Shown here in pieces: positions 38,109-46,913 of a stretch of 64,000 bases of DNA (position 1 is the stretch's first letter; every line of letters begins with the position of its first letter). The stretch lies in contig JAHBZQ010000001.1 of assembly GCA_019635355.1 (NCBI GenBank), positions 2,666,001 to 2,730,000 on the forward strand. The letters run 5' to 3'. The position numbers and the translations under genes are program-made. Source of the DNA: Rhizobacter sp. (GTDB taxonomy: Bacteria > Pseudomonadota > Gammaproteobacteria > Burkholderiales > Burkholderiaceae_C). The notes beneath the pieces are model-generated. The model saw only the letters and a program-made list of their open reading frames with translations. It was not told where the DNA came from and made no database searches.

Positions 38109-39503
38109 TCAGCGGCACTCGCCACTCGGCGGGCACACGCGCACCGTGGTGCGGCCGGCGGCGTAGGCACCCTTCTCGGCCCGGGCCTGCAAGGATTGCA
38201 GTTGCTGCAGGCCCAGCGCCGACAGCTGGCCGACGACCTCCTGCAGCACGCCCGTCTCGTCGTGCTCGCCATCGGCCACCGCATACAGGTCGAGCGGCTC
38301 GCGGGTGACGATGGCGGCCACCAGCGTGCGGCCGAAGGGCTGGCCCGCGGTGAAGCCGATCCGCATCGACGGGGTGGGCAGCGTCACCACCGCACCCGCG
38401 CTCACCCGGTGTGCGCGGTGCTGGGCATTGGGAAAGAGCAGCAGCGGCACGCCATCGGGGCCGACGCTCACCACGTGCAGGTACCCGGCCCGCGTGCTGC
38501 GCACTTCGAGGCGCATCGCCGCGCCTTCGGCGTAGCGCGGCTGGCTGAACGCGACGCTCACCCCCGTCTCACCGGTCGACAACTGCTCCACCTTGCGCCA
38601 CGCCGCGCCGCCGCCGTCGGCCAGCGAGGGCAAGGGCAGCGCCACATCGGCCATCGCGAGGTTGCCGTCGAGCTGCGGGTGGAAGCGCAGCGGCCCGTCG
38701 AGCTTGGAGGCGATGAGGACCGTGGCCTCGTGCCACAGCTCGCGCATCGACACCTGCCCCGCGTCGCGCCGCGCGGCGATGGCTTCGCGCAGCGCCATCG
38801 TGAACACACTGCCGCGCTCGGTGGCGAGCGACTGCTCGGCATCGCGCGCCGCGCTGATCGCGAGGTGGTTGTTGCCCCGCACGACCTTGCGTTTCACCCC
38901 GGCGGGCGCCGCTTCGGCCTGCGGCACCCGGTAGAACTTCCCCACCGCCTGCTTCGCGCCCAGGCGCGGCAGCACACCCAGGCCGGCGCGGGTGGAGGTG
39001 CCGCTGTGGCAGGCGTCGACCAGCACCAGCACCTGCTGGCTGGGGATGCGCGCGAGCGTCTCGGCCAACTCGTCGTCGAGCAGCACGCCGTCGAGCGTGG
39101 CGCGGCCGTGGCGGCGCGCGGGTGCCATGTCGTGCAGTGTCCAGGCTTCGTCGAGGCCGTCGTCTTCGTCGCCGTCTTCGTCGGGCAGCTGGGTGCCGTG
39201 GCCGCTGTAGTAGAGCAGCACACGGTCGCCCGCTGACGTGCCCTCGACCAGCCACTGCTGCAAGGCCTGGCGCACCGCGGCGAGCGTGGCCTGCTGGTTC
39301 AGCAGCACCTTCGTCGCGGTGGGTTTGAAGCCGAGGCTTTCGGCCACCTCCTGCATCACGCCGAGGTCGAGCTCGATGCCCGGCAGGTCGGCGCCCATGC
39401 CCGGCTCGCGGTACTGGCCCACGCCGATGAGCAGCGCGCGGTCTTCGGCCCGGGCGGCCATCGTGCAGAGGGCGAGCAAGAGGAAAGCGAGCAGGCGGCG
39501 CAT
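38109..39503 (-). CDS. Secreted caspase-like (peptidase C14) protein
   Basis: A 464-residue metacaspase-like protein with a signal peptide (MRRLLAFLLLALCTMAARA). The catalytic domain spans about 22-270: His102 in YYSGHGTQ and Cys165 in LVDACHSGT form the dyad, with an acidic segment (DEDGDEDDGLDE) between. The remaining 190 residues are probably a beta-rich domain (AAMRLEVRSTRAGYLHVVSV), similar to DUF4384-like domains found behind bacterial caspases. Specificity is expected to be for Arg/Lys as in metacaspases. Its biological role is unknown. Confidence 0.9.
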   Translation of the reverse strand: MRRLLAFLLLALCTMAARAEDRALLIGVGQYREPGMGADLPGIELDLGVMQEVAESLGFKPTATKVLLNQQATLAAVRQALQQWLVEGTSAGDRVLLYYSGHGTQLPDEDGDEDDGLDEAWTLHDMAPARRHGRATLDGVLLDDELAETLARIPSQQVLVLVDACHSGTSTRAGLGVLPRLGAKQAVGKFYRVPQAEAAPAGVKRKVVRGNNHLAISAARDAEQSLATERGSVFTMALREAIAARRDAGQVSMRELWHEATVLIASKLDGPLRFHPQLDGNLAMADVALPLPSLADGGGAAWRKVEQLSTGETGVSVAFSQPRYAEGAAMRLEVRSTRAGYLHVVSVGPDGVPLLLFPNAQHRAHRVSAGAVVTLPTPSMRIGFTAGQPFGRTLVAAIVTREPLDLYAVADGEHDETGVLQEVVGQLSALGLQQLQSLQARAEKGAYAAGRTTVRVCPPSGECR

Positions 39504-39630
39504 GGCGCATTTATCGCGCACCGCCGGCGCGTGTGGCGGTGACCTTGGTCAGCTGGCGGCGGCGTGCGGTAAGTCGCACCATCGCGCCGTGCGGGCGCAC
39601 AGGCGCGCGCCGCTGCTGCAAGATCGACCC

Positions 39631-40092
39631 GTGAAACCCGCCCCCATCCTTTTCGCCGCCTTGGCCTTTGCCGTGTGCGCCGCCTTGCCGGCCCACGCCT
39701 TCGAGCTCGTCACCGCCGACGAGGCGAAACGCGACGCCGCCGCGCCCGACTACGCCACCAAATCGTTGCCCATGCCCGGCGCGCCGAGCATCGAGCTGCT
39801 GTCGCCCGACGTGAAACGCCCGCTCACCGGCGCCGTCAACATCGTCGTGCGCTGGTCGGCCAGCGACGGCGCCACCATCGACCTCTCGACCTTCCGCGTG
39901 CTCTACGGCCGCCTGCGGCTCGACGTGACCGAGCGCCTCGCCGCGCATGCGAAGGTCACGCCCAGCGGCGTGGAAGCGCCCGATGCCAAGTTGCCCGAGG
40001 GGAGCCACCGGCTCATCATCCAGGTGGCCGACACGCTCAAGCGCGTGGGGCGGCAGGAGGTGAACTTCGAGGTCGCGCCGGCGAAGCCTTAG
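39631..40092 (+). CDS. Secreted protein of unknown function
   Basis: A 153-residue protein starting at GTG 39631 with a clear signal peptide (KPAPILFAALAFAVCAALPA, ending AHA). The mature part has an immunoglobulin-like beta pattern: SIELLSPDVKRPLTGAVNIV, FRVLYGRLRLDVTERL, EGSHRLIIQVADTLKRVG. Divergent from the caspase gene with 127 bases between. Its stop overlaps the convergent glcF by four bases. No family name can be given. Confidence 0.8.
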   Translation: MKPAPILFAALAFAVCAALPAHAFELVTADEAKRDAAAPDYATKSLPMPGAPSIELLSPDVKRPLTGAVNIVVRWSASDGATIDLSTFRVLYGRLRLDVTERLAAHAKVTPSGVEAPDAKLPEGSHRLIIQVADTLKRVGRQEVNFEVAPAKP

Positions 40093-41324
40093 GCGCTCAA
40101 CGCTGCGTCGATCACTTCGATCCAGTGCCGCACCGGCGTTGACGTGCCGGTTTGCAAGTGCTGGATGCAGCCGATGTTGGCCGAGATGATCACCTCGGGT
40201 TCGCTGGCCTGCAGGTGCCCGATCTTGCGGTCGCGCAGCTTGGTGGCGAGTTCCGGTTGCAAGACCGAGTAGGTGCCGGCCGAGCCGCAGCACAGGTGGC
40301 TCTCGGCAGCCGCGAGCTTCACGTCGTAGCCCAGCGCGGCGAGGTGTTCTTCCACACCGCCACGCAATTGCTGGCCATGCTGCAGCGTGCACGGCGGGTG
40401 GAACACGAGGCGCTTGGCCTTCGGCTTGCGCAGGCGGGTCTTCAGCCGCGGGGCGATGTCGGCGAGCAGCTCGCTCAGGTCTTTCGTGAGTTCGCTGATG
40501 CGCGCGGCCTTGTCGGCATAGGCCGGGTCGGCGGCGAGCGCATGGCCGTAGTCCTTCACCGTCACGCCGCAGCCTGACGCGTTCATCACGATGGCTTCGA
40601 CCTTGCCGGTGCTCACCAGGGGCCACCAGGCGTCGATGTTGCGGCGCATGTCGTCACGGCCGCCGTCCACGTCGGCCAGGTGCGTGCGGATCGCGCCGCA
40701 GCAGCCGGCGTCGTCGGCCACCAGCGTCTGGATGCCGGCCGCATCGAGCACACGCGCCGTCGCACTGTTGATGTTGGGCATCATCGCCGGCTGCACGCAG
40801 CCCATCAGCATCAACACCTTGCGCGGGTGCTCGCGCGTGGGCCATTGGTGGGCACGTTCGCCAGCCTTCGGCGGCACCTTGGCCTTGAGCGAGGCCGGCA
40901 GCAGCGGGCGCACCATCTGGCCGAGCTTCATCGCCGGGCCGAAGAGCGGCGAAGGCAGCCCTTCCTTCAACAACCAGCGCACCGCCTTCTCTTTCGGCGG
41001 GCGCTCCACCTTCGCTTCGACGATCTTGCGGCCGATGTCGACCAGCTGCCCGTACTGCACGCCCGAGGGGCAGGTGCTCTCGCAGTTGCGGCAGGTGAGG
41101 CAGCGGTCGAGGTGCAGCTGCGTGCTCTGCGTGACGGGCTCGCCTTCGAGCACCTGCTTCATAAGGTAGATGCGGCCACGCGGGCCGTCGAGCTCGTCAC
41201 CGAGCAGCTGGTAGGTCGGGCAGGTGGCGGTGCAGAAGCCGCAGTGCACGCACTTGCGCAGGATGGCCTCGGCCGCGTCGCCGTCGGGCGTGCCTTTGAA
41301 TTCGGGGGCGAGCTTCGTTTGCAT
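40089..41324 (-). CDS. glcF: Glycolate oxidase iron-sulfur subunit
   Basis: Electron-transfer subunit of membrane-associated glycolate oxidase, which turns glycolate into glyoxylate. Two 4Fe-4S ferredoxin motifs are present near the N-terminus (CVHCGFCTATCPTY and CLTCRNCESTCPSG), followed by two CCG-type domains (DDAGCCGAIRTHL, SHLCCGSAGTYS). The 411-residue length is usual. It starts immediately after the stop of a methyltransferase gene that separates it from glcE. Confidence 0.95.
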   Translation of the reverse strand: MQTKLAPEFKGTPDGDAAEAILRKCVHCGFCTATCPTYQLLGDELDGPRGRIYLMKQVLEGEPVTQSTQLHLDRCLTCRNCESTCPSGVQYGQLVDIGRKIVEAKVERPPKEKAVRWLLKEGLPSPLFGPAMKLGQMVRPLLPASLKAKVPPKAGERAHQWPTREHPRKVLMLMGCVQPAMMPNINSATARVLDAAGIQTLVADDAGCCGAIRTHLADVDGGRDDMRRNIDAWWPLVSTGKVEAIVMNASGCGVTVKDYGHALAADPAYADKAARISELTKDLSELLADIAPRLKTRLRKPKAKRLVFHPPCTLQHGQQLRGGVEEHLAALGYDVKLAAAESHLCCGSAGTYSVLQPELATKLRDRKIGHLQASEPEVIISANIGCIQHLQTGTSTPVRHWIEVIDAALSA

Positions 41325-41981
41325 TCACATGACCTGATAGGTGCAAGCCCAGAAATGTTCCCACTCGACCCATTCGAATCCGAAGGTCCGGTGGCCGAGG
41401 AAGAAGCGCAAGCCGTTCGGGTCGGGGAAGTTTTTCAGCACCTCGTGCGTGGAGCCGTCGTCGAGCCGGCGCTGCTGGTAGGTGTTGCCCTGCGCATCGG
41501 TGCGTGAGATGGGGGTGCTGCTGCCTTCGACGTATTGGTTGTCGATCAACACCACCCGCCCGCCAGGCGTGAGGCAGCGGTGCAGCCCCACCAGCCACTC
41601 GCCCGCACGCTGCAGCGGCACATGCGACCACCAGAAGCCGGCGAAGGCGGCGTCGAACTCGCAGCCGTATTCGAGCGCATACGCATCGCCGATCTGGAAC
41701 TGCACCCGCTCGTGCGCCTGCGGCTTGGTGCGCGCGATGGCGAGCACTTCGTCGTTCACGTCGGTGGCGAGCCACGACTGGCTGCGCGCCGCGGCGTGCG
41801 GCGTCCAGTAGCCGGTGCCGCAGGCGATCTCGAGCACCCGCCGGTCGTCGAACTGCGCCGGCAGCCACGCCTTGATCGCCGCCAGGTCGGCCTGCCGCTC
41901 GGGCTTGGCATAGATGCGCTCGTACTCGTGGGCCCGCTGTGCGTAGTAACGCTGCATGTCGAGTTCGGCGGCGCGCTGCAT
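41325..41981 (-). CDS. SAM-dependent methyltransferase between glcE and glcF
   Basis: A 218-residue class I methyltransferase. The SAM-binding motif I is VLEIACGTGYWTPHAA near residue 48, motif II is FDAAFAGFWWSHVPLQ, and motif III is LTPGGRVVLIDNQYV. ATG 41981 lies four bases after the glcE stop, and its stop directly abuts the glcF start, so it is translated within the glc transcript. The substrate is unknown; no glycolate-related methyltransferase is known to me. Confidence 0.9.
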   Translation of the reverse strand: MQRAAELDMQRYYAQRAHEYERIYAKPERQADLAAIKAWLPAQFDDRRVLEIACGTGYWTPHAAARSQSWLATDVNDEVLAIARTKPQAHERVQFQIGDAYALEYGCEFDAAFAGFWWSHVPLQRAGEWLVGLHRCLTPGGRVVLIDNQYVEGSSTPISRTDAQGNTYQQRRLDDGSTHEVLKNFPDPNGLRFFLGHRTFGFEWVEWEHFWACTYQVM

Positions 41982-41985
41982 GTCG

Positions 41986-43083
41986 TCAGAGGTCCGGGTA
42001 CAGACGGCCGCGGTTGAACACGGCATCGGGGTCGAACGATTTCTTCAGCTCGCGGTGGATGCGGTCGAGCGGTGCCTTGAGCGGCGCGAACACGCCCGCC
42101 TGCTTGTGCTGCGACATGAAGATCGTGGCGTGCCCACCGGCCCGCAGCGCAGCCTCGCGCACCTTGGCGCCCGAGGCCGAGGTGCACAGCCAGCGTTGCG
42201 CGCCATGCCACTCGATCAGCTGCTCGCCCGGCAGGATGAGCGGCTTGGCCGTGGGCGGCAGCGACACGCGCCACAGCGACACCGTGCCACCGTTCACCGC
42301 CGCGTGGGCCTTGGTGAAGTATTCGTCGGTGTGGTGGCGCAGGCCCTCCCAGAAGGGGCTGGCAAGCGCGGGCTCGATCACGTCGCCACCCATCGTCTGC
42401 ATCGCCGCCTGCACCGCAGCGAGTGCGCCACGCAGGCGCACGAGCAAGGTGCCGTCCCACCACGCGCTGGCGTTGAGGGGCAAGGGCTGGGCGCCCCACA
42501 GGTTCAATTGGTCGAGCGCGGCCACCTGCTCCATCTGGAAGCGCAGCGTGGCGGTGGCCGGTGCGATGGGCAGCACCTTGAGCGAGACCTCGAGGATCAC
42601 GCCCAGCGTGCCCAGCGAGCCGGCGAGCAGGCGCGAGACGTCGTAGCCCGCCACGTTCTTCATCACCTGGCCGCCGAAGCTCAGCACCTCGGCCTTGCCG
42701 TTGAGCATGGACGCGCCGAGCACGTAATCGCGCACCGCGCCCACCGAGGCGCGCGACGGGCCCGAGAGCCCCGCCGCCACCATGCCGCCCACGGTGCCAC
42801 CGGCCATGAAGTGCGGCGGCTCGAAGGGCAGGCACTGGCCGCGTTCGGCGAGCGCCGCCTCCAGCTCGGCGAGCGGCGTGCCGGCCCGCGCGGTGACGAC
42901 GAGCTCGCTCGGCTCGTAGCTCGAGATGCCGCTCAGCTCGCGCAGGAACAAGGGCTCGCCTTGCGCGGGCTCGCCGTAGAAGCTCTTGGTGCCACCGCCG
43001 CGAATGTCGAAATGCCGGCCCTCGGCGCGGGCCGCCTGCACCTGGTCGATGAGGCGCTGCAGCGCCGGGTCGTGGTCGTTCAT
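41986..43083 (-). CDS. glcE: Glycolate oxidase FAD-binding subunit
   Basis: A 365-residue subunit of glycolate oxidase with a PCMH-type FAD-binding domain (about 1-170; FDIRGGGTKSFYGEP, GTVGGMVAAGLSGPSRASVG, VMKNVAGYDVSRLLAGSLG). It resembles a shortened GlcD, as usual. The ATG at 43083 gives the normal start. The catalytic subunit gene glcD is absent from the window: upstream is a divergent nuclease gene. Confidence 0.94.
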   Translation of the reverse strand: MNDHDPALQRLIDQVQAARAEGRHFDIRGGGTKSFYGEPAQGEPLFLRELSGISSYEPSELVVTARAGTPLAELEAALAERGQCLPFEPPHFMAGGTVGGMVAAGLSGPSRASVGAVRDYVLGASMLNGKAEVLSFGGQVMKNVAGYDVSRLLAGSLGTLGVILEVSLKVLPIAPATATLRFQMEQVAALDQLNLWGAQPLPLNASAWWDGTLLVRLRGALAAVQAAMQTMGGDVIEPALASPFWEGLRHHTDEYFTKAHAAVNGGTVSLWRVSLPPTAKPLILPGEQLIEWHGAQRWLCTSASGAKVREAALRAGGHATIFMSQHKQAGVFAPLKAPLDRIHRELKKSFDPDAVFNRGRLYPDL

Positions 43084-43137
43084 GTCGCGTCGTATTCTCG
43101 TCCACCCGCCTGCCTCCGGGCGGAAGAATGCACAGGG

Positions 43138-44076
43138 ATGAAGAAGACCACCACCATCGCGCCCAGCGCCTGGGTGCCGCTCGACCCCGACTACCACAAC
43201 CGCCCCGGCTACGACGCCGGCTTCCTGGGCCTGCCGGTGCCGGCCCCGAAGCTCAAGCCCGCGCTCAAGGCGCTGGCCACCGAGCCGGTGCTGCCCTACC
43301 AGCACTTCAGCATCCTGATGAACCCGGCGCGCCGCCTCGCCTTCTGGACCGCCGTCAACATCGACGGCCAGCAGGAGCGCCACCTCGGCGACCGCAAGCG
43401 CGACGAGTGGTGGTTCGACGCGCGCACGCCGGAGAAGCAGCAGGTCGGCGGCAATTTCTACGCCGGCTCGGGCTTCCAGCGGGGGCACCTGGTGCGCCGC
43501 CTCGACCCGGCCTGGGGCCCGAGCGACGCCCACTCCGGCCGCGGCGAAGCCGACACCTTCCACTGGACCAACTGCTCGCCACAGATGCCGCAGCTCAACA
43601 CCCAGTGGTGGCTGCACATCGAGAACCATGTGCTCGAAACCGCCAATGCGCGCGACCTGAAGGTGTCGGTCTTCACCGGCTGCCTCTTCACCGATGCCGA
43701 CCCCCGCTACCGCGGCGTGCAGATCCCGCTCGCGTTCTGGAAGGTCGCGGCCTGGGTGGTCACGGCGCAACGCAAGCCGGCGTTGCGCTCGCTCGCCTTC
43801 CTGGTGAAGCAGGACGAAGCCGTGGCGGCACTGCTGAAGAAGCGCGGCGTGCAGCCGCTGGCGGTCGATTTCGACGACGTGCCCGAGCGCATCCAGGGCT
43901 ACCAGACGACGGTGGCCGAGCTGCAGCGGCTCACGCAGTGCCAGTTCGGCGAACTGGCGTCGCCCGAGGTCGATGTGTATGCCCGCGCGCGTGAGAAGCG
44001 CCTCGCGCCACAGGTGTTCAACGCGATCGACACCTACCGCCGCCTCGGCCGCCCGGCCGACCTGATCACGAATTGA
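43138..44076 (+). CDS. DNA/RNA non-specific endonuclease (NUC1 family)
   Basis: A 312-residue beta-beta-alpha metal nuclease. The catalytic histidine is in GFQRGHLVRRLDPAWG, where the usual DRGH is QRGH, and the metal-binding Asn is in TNCSPQMPQLNTQWW. The start ATG 43138 follows CAGGG. No signal peptide is seen, so it would act in the cytoplasm or be exported by other means. Related proteins may serve in nutrient scavenging, or as toxins with a cognate inhibitor; no immunity gene is evident next to it. Confidence 0.9.
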   Translation: MKKTTTIAPSAWVPLDPDYHNRPGYDAGFLGLPVPAPKLKPALKALATEPVLPYQHFSILMNPARRLAFWTAVNIDGQQERHLGDRKRDEWWFDARTPEKQQVGGNFYAGSGFQRGHLVRRLDPAWGPSDAHSGRGEADTFHWTNCSPQMPQLNTQWWLHIENHVLETANARDLKVSVFTGCLFTDADPRYRGVQIPLAFWKVAAWVVTAQRKPALRSLAFLVKQDEAVAALLKKRGVQPLAVDFDDVPERIQGYQTTVAELQRLTQCQFGELASPEVDVYARAREKRLAPQVFNAIDTYRRLGRPADLITN

Positions 44077-44106
44077 CGTGCTTCGGGCCCCGGCCCTGGC
44101 GCGACC

Positions 44107-44592
44107 TCAGTCGGGCTTGCCGAAGCCGCCTTCCACCCAAGCCGTGGCGCGGGCGAGGCTCAGCTTGAACGTCGGCGCCACGCGCTGCTGCGCCAGCTGG
44201 GCGCGGGCGACGTCATACGCCGCCAGCAGCGCATGCGGGTCGTCCTCGTCGGGCACGATGTCGAGCGTGACCTCCAACCGGCCGTCTTCCGTGTCGACAT
44301 AGACGCTCTTGTGCAGGCTCGCATGCAGCTGCTGCTCGTGGCGGCGGATCACCTCGGAAGCGGTCTTCACCAGCGTGTTGAACGCTGACACGTCGAGCGG
44401 CTTCGGGTTCTTCTTGTCGCGCCCCATCGTCCACGGCCCCACGAGCGCGGGCTCAGGCTCGCCGTCTTTCACCATCTCGACGGCCCAGCCGTCGTCTTCC
44501 TCGTTCTTGATGACGCGGGCCGTCCAGCCGTTGTCGCGCCAGAGGCGGTCTTGCTTGATGGGGGTGTCGTCGTCGGTGAACTCGGAAGTCAT
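44107..44592 (-). CDS. Conserved hypothetical acidic protein
   Basis: A 161-residue soluble, acidic protein starting MTSEFTDDDTPIKQDRLWRD. It has a central helical segment (FNTLVKTASEVIRRHEQQLH) and a predicted beta strand region (GRLEVTLDIVPDEDDPHALL). There are no membrane segments and no recognisable motif. The codon use matches the high-GC background, unlike the block that follows, so it probably marks the edge of the ordinary chromosome. Confidence 0.75.
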   Translation of the reverse strand: MTSEFTDDDTPIKQDRLWRDNGWTARVIKNEEDDGWAVEMVKDGEPEPALVGPWTMGRDKKNPKPLDVSAFNTLVKTASEVIRRHEQQLHASLHKSVYVDTEDGRLEVTLDIVPDEDDPHALLAAYDVARAQLAQQRVAPTFKLSLARATAWVEGGFGKPD

Positions 44593-44605
44593 GGTCGGCA
44601 GGCGT

Positions 44606-45031
44606 TCAAAACGCCGAGGATATCTGCCGCCCTCGCGCCTGTTCAGCGCTTGCCCAAGACCCTCTGTAGACGGCCTCGATGTTGTTGCCGTCTGGGTCCA
44701 GGACGAACGCGGCGTAGTAGATCGTCGACGACTGGCCTCCCCGATCTCCGGGTGCGCCGTTGTCTCTACCGCCGGCGCTCAGAGCCGCAAGGTAGAAGGC
44801 ATCGACTTCCGCACGACTTCTGGCCACGAATGCGGTGTGTTGGCGGGTTGAGTGTGGATGGAACCTGTCAATCCAAAAGACTGGATAGTCGATTCCGTAC
44901 CCAATTCCGTCGGTTCCCACGCCTTCTGGCATCTGCATGGATCTGCACATTCCGAGAGCGCCTAGCGCCGCGTCGTAGAAAGCCGCGGACACCGCGACAT
45001 TGGCAACACCGATTCCTGTGTGATCGATCAT
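44606..45031 (-). CDS. VOC/glyoxalase family protein
   Basis: A 141-residue vicinal-oxygen-chelate protein with paired beta-alpha-beta units: MIDHTGIGVANVAVSAAFYD at the start and YYAAFVLDPDGNNIEAVYRG at the end, the latter carrying the conserved metal-ligand Glu. ATG 45031 gives the family N-terminus. The base composition is visibly less GC-rich than flanking genes. It belongs to a run of small unrelated genes. The reaction is unknown. Confidence 0.88.
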   Translation of the reverse strand: MIDHTGIGVANVAVSAAFYDAALGALGMCRSMQMPEGVGTDGIGYGIDYPVFWIDRFHPHSTRQHTAFVARSRAEVDAFYLAALSAGGRDNGAPGDRGGQSSTIYYAAFVLDPDGNNIEAVYRGSWASAEQARGRQISSAF

Positions 45032-45077
45032 GAAGAGATGGTTGTGCGAAACGAAACGAATGGCTTGAGAAGCGGCG

Positions 45078-45539
45078 CTAGGCCGCACACTCGGCTTCAC
45101 TCAACTGCTTGAGTGACATCAGTGCCTTCGGCCAGGCCTCGTTCATGTACTCCACCCATTCGCCGGGTATGTCCAGCTCGATCAACAGCTTGGTGCCTTC
45201 GGGAACGCTGATGAACGTGTAGTTTTCATAGGCGGGCGCCCATGCACGAACGGACTCGCTCGTGGTGTCCTCGACTCCGCCGGAGATGAGGCCCAGGTGC
45301 CGGATAGAGATGAACTCGTTGTGGCGGCTTTGCACGATCTCGGAGACCATGCCATCCCCCGACGGAGGAGACAGAAACCTGATCTTCCTTCCCTGCTCCC
45401 AAGAGCCTTCGAAGTACGTGCCCTCTGCGAATGCGGCGGCCCAGCGCTTGTAGCTCTCGTCGCCCGTCATGAGGCGCCACACCGTGGGAGCCGGCGCGTG
45501 GATGGTGATGGCGAACTGGAGTTGTTTCTCGGATGACAC
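45078..45539 (-). CDS. SRPBCC (START/AHSA1-like) domain protein
   Basis: A 153-residue lipid-binding-fold protein. Family stretches are FAITIHAPAPTVWRLMTGDE, YKRWAAAFAEGTYFEGSWEQ, GMVSEIVQSRHNEFISIRHL and GGVEDTTSESVRAW. The start is GTG 45539 with GGGAGA seven bases upstream; the frame is open further upstream without a start as good. No ligand can be named. It is part of the lower-GC run of small genes. Confidence 0.88.
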   Translation of the reverse strand: MSSEKQLQFAITIHAPAPTVWRLMTGDESYKRWAAAFAEGTYFEGSWEQGRKIRFLSPPSGDGMVSEIVQSRHNEFISIRHLGLISGGVEDTTSESVRAWAPAYENYTFISVPEGTKLLIELDIPGEWVEYMNEAWPKALMSLKQLSEAECAA

Positions 45540-45606
45540 GCGCTTCTCCCAGTGTGGGGTGATCGTTTTGGGGGCTAACCAATGCAGGATGTGAAACCGT
45601 GGCGAC

Positions 45607-45957
45607 TCATTGCCTGAGGATTTTTTCCAGCGCCTTTCCTTTCGCCAGCTCGTCAACCAGCTTGTCGAGCTGTCGGACTTTCTTCATCAGAGGGTCGGCT
45701 ACGTCTTCCACGCGTATCCTGCAGACAACGCCCCGAATGAGATCACGGTTCGGATGCATCGCCGGTGCTTGGGCGAAGAACGTCTTGATGTTCGCCTCCC
45801 CCTCGATTTGCTGTTGGAGTTCCGCGCGGTTGTAGCCCGTGAGCCAGCAAATGACACGGTCGACTTCGTCTTGCGTTCGTCCCTTGCGCCTCGCCTTCTC
45901 GATGTACAGCGGATAGACCTTGGCGAAGGCCATGGAGAAGACTTTGTGCTCGGGCAT
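45607..45957 (-). CDS. DUF2200 family protein
   Basis: A 116-residue basic soluble protein matching DUF2200: HKVFSMAFAKVYPLYIEKAR, RTQDEVDRVICWLTGYNRAE and IRVEDVADPLMKKVRQLDKL. ATG 45957 has a strong AAAGGAGTTACC site. DUF2200 genes are often found singly and scattered, including in gene cassettes. Function is unknown. Confidence 0.92.
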   Translation of the reverse strand: MPEHKVFSMAFAKVYPLYIEKARRKGRTQDEVDRVICWLTGYNRAELQQQIEGEANIKTFFAQAPAMHPNRDLIRGVVCRIRVEDVADPLMKKVRQLDKLVDELAKGKALEKILRQ

Positions 45958-46042
45958 TGGTAACTCCTTTCGCTCCGCTGCGAATCGATGTTGGAGACCT
46001 AGCGGTTCTTGATGAAAGGGGTACGGCACCGCTTCTGCATGA

Positions 46043-46468
46043 TCACCAGCTTGACAGTAAGCGCGCAGCCCCGAGGCCTGACAGGAAACAGACCAACGCA
46101 AGGGTGACGCCCACCATTGGAATGCTGAACCAATAGAGCTTGGCCAGAACGACGAAAGCAACGAGCACGGCCACCCCGAGCACCTGGAGATAGACAGAGC
46201 GAAAGAGAAGCTCGGGATGGAAAACCGCGAGGAAGCCGAAGACCAATGCGAAGAAGACAGCGCAAATGCTATGGCTCGCATTGAAGCCAATCCACGCGCG
46301 CCACACGGTGGTCTCCGATGTGAGCACCATGGGCGTGGCGTTCATGGCTTCTTGAAGCGCAGGATCTCTCGGAGTGAGCTTGTTGCCCCAGAACGTATAG
46401 ACGAGATGGATGCCCCCTAGAAGCAGCATGATCGATGAACTGGCGGAAACGAGGATGCGCGCTAACAC
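46043..46468 (-). CDS. Small four-helix membrane protein (LIC_13387-like)
   Basis: A 141-residue membrane protein with four helices (ILVSASSSIMLLLGGIHLVYTF, then about 70-90, 95-115 and 118-138, the last VGVTLALVCFLSGLGAA). The start GTG 46468 has AGGAGAGTC directly upstream. The pattern resembles the LIC_13387 group, which I suggest with low certainty. Part of the lower-GC run. Confidence 0.75.
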   Translation of the reverse strand: MLARILVSASSSIMLLLGGIHLVYTFWGNKLTPRDPALQEAMNATPMVLTSETTVWRAWIGFNASHSICAVFFALVFGFLAVFHPELLFRSVYLQVLGVAVLVAFVVLAKLYWFSIPMVGVTLALVCFLSGLGAARLLSSW

Positions 46469-46562
46469 TCCGACTCTCCTCTGCGGCCTAAGGCTTGATC
46501 TGCGAGGCGGCGGCCGGCTTCCCGGGTTCCGTCCTCTCGATGAGCGGTTGGGGTGAGCACTC

Positions 46563-46913
46563 TCAGATGACCCGCCGGATAGCGGCGGTTTCGGGGCTGC
46601 CAGTATTGGGAGTGCCCGACGGCTCAATGAGAAGAATGTGAGCCTCTTCTTCGGCGACGGGCCGATGCTCGACCCCCTTTGGAACGACGAACATTTCACC
46701 TGGCCCCAGGACAACGTTTCCGTCTCGCATCTGAAGGGTGAGACGACCTTCGAGCACGAGAAAGAAATCGTCGGTGTCGTCGTGCTTGTGCCAGACGAAT
46801 TCTCCTTTGACCTTGACCACCATGAGGTCGTGGCCATTGAACTGGCCCACGGTCCGTGGTTGCCAGTGCTCTGCAAAGGTGGCGAGTTTCTCGGCAAGGT
46901 TGATGACGGTCAT
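46563..46913 (-). CDS. Cupin domain protein
   Basis: A 116-residue single-domain cupin. The metal-binding motif 1 is visible as VWHKHDDTDDFFLVLEGRL and motif 2 as VVPKGVEHRPVAEEE. Such proteins often act as metal-dependent isomerases, dioxygenases or sensors; none can be picked. It is the first of the lower-GC genes when read in transcription direction. Confidence 0.9.
   Translation of the reverse strand: MTVINLAEKLATFAEHWQPRTVGQFNGHDLMVVKVKGEFVWHKHDDTDDFFLVLEGRLTLQMRDGNVVLGPGEMFVVPKGVEHRPVAEEEAHILLIEPSGTPNTGSPETAAIRRVI

Noticed and set aside
46484..46551. attC recombination site
   Set aside because: CCCCAAC and CTTAGGC match the consensus ends only partly and the inner boxes do not pair clearly, so no feature is called.
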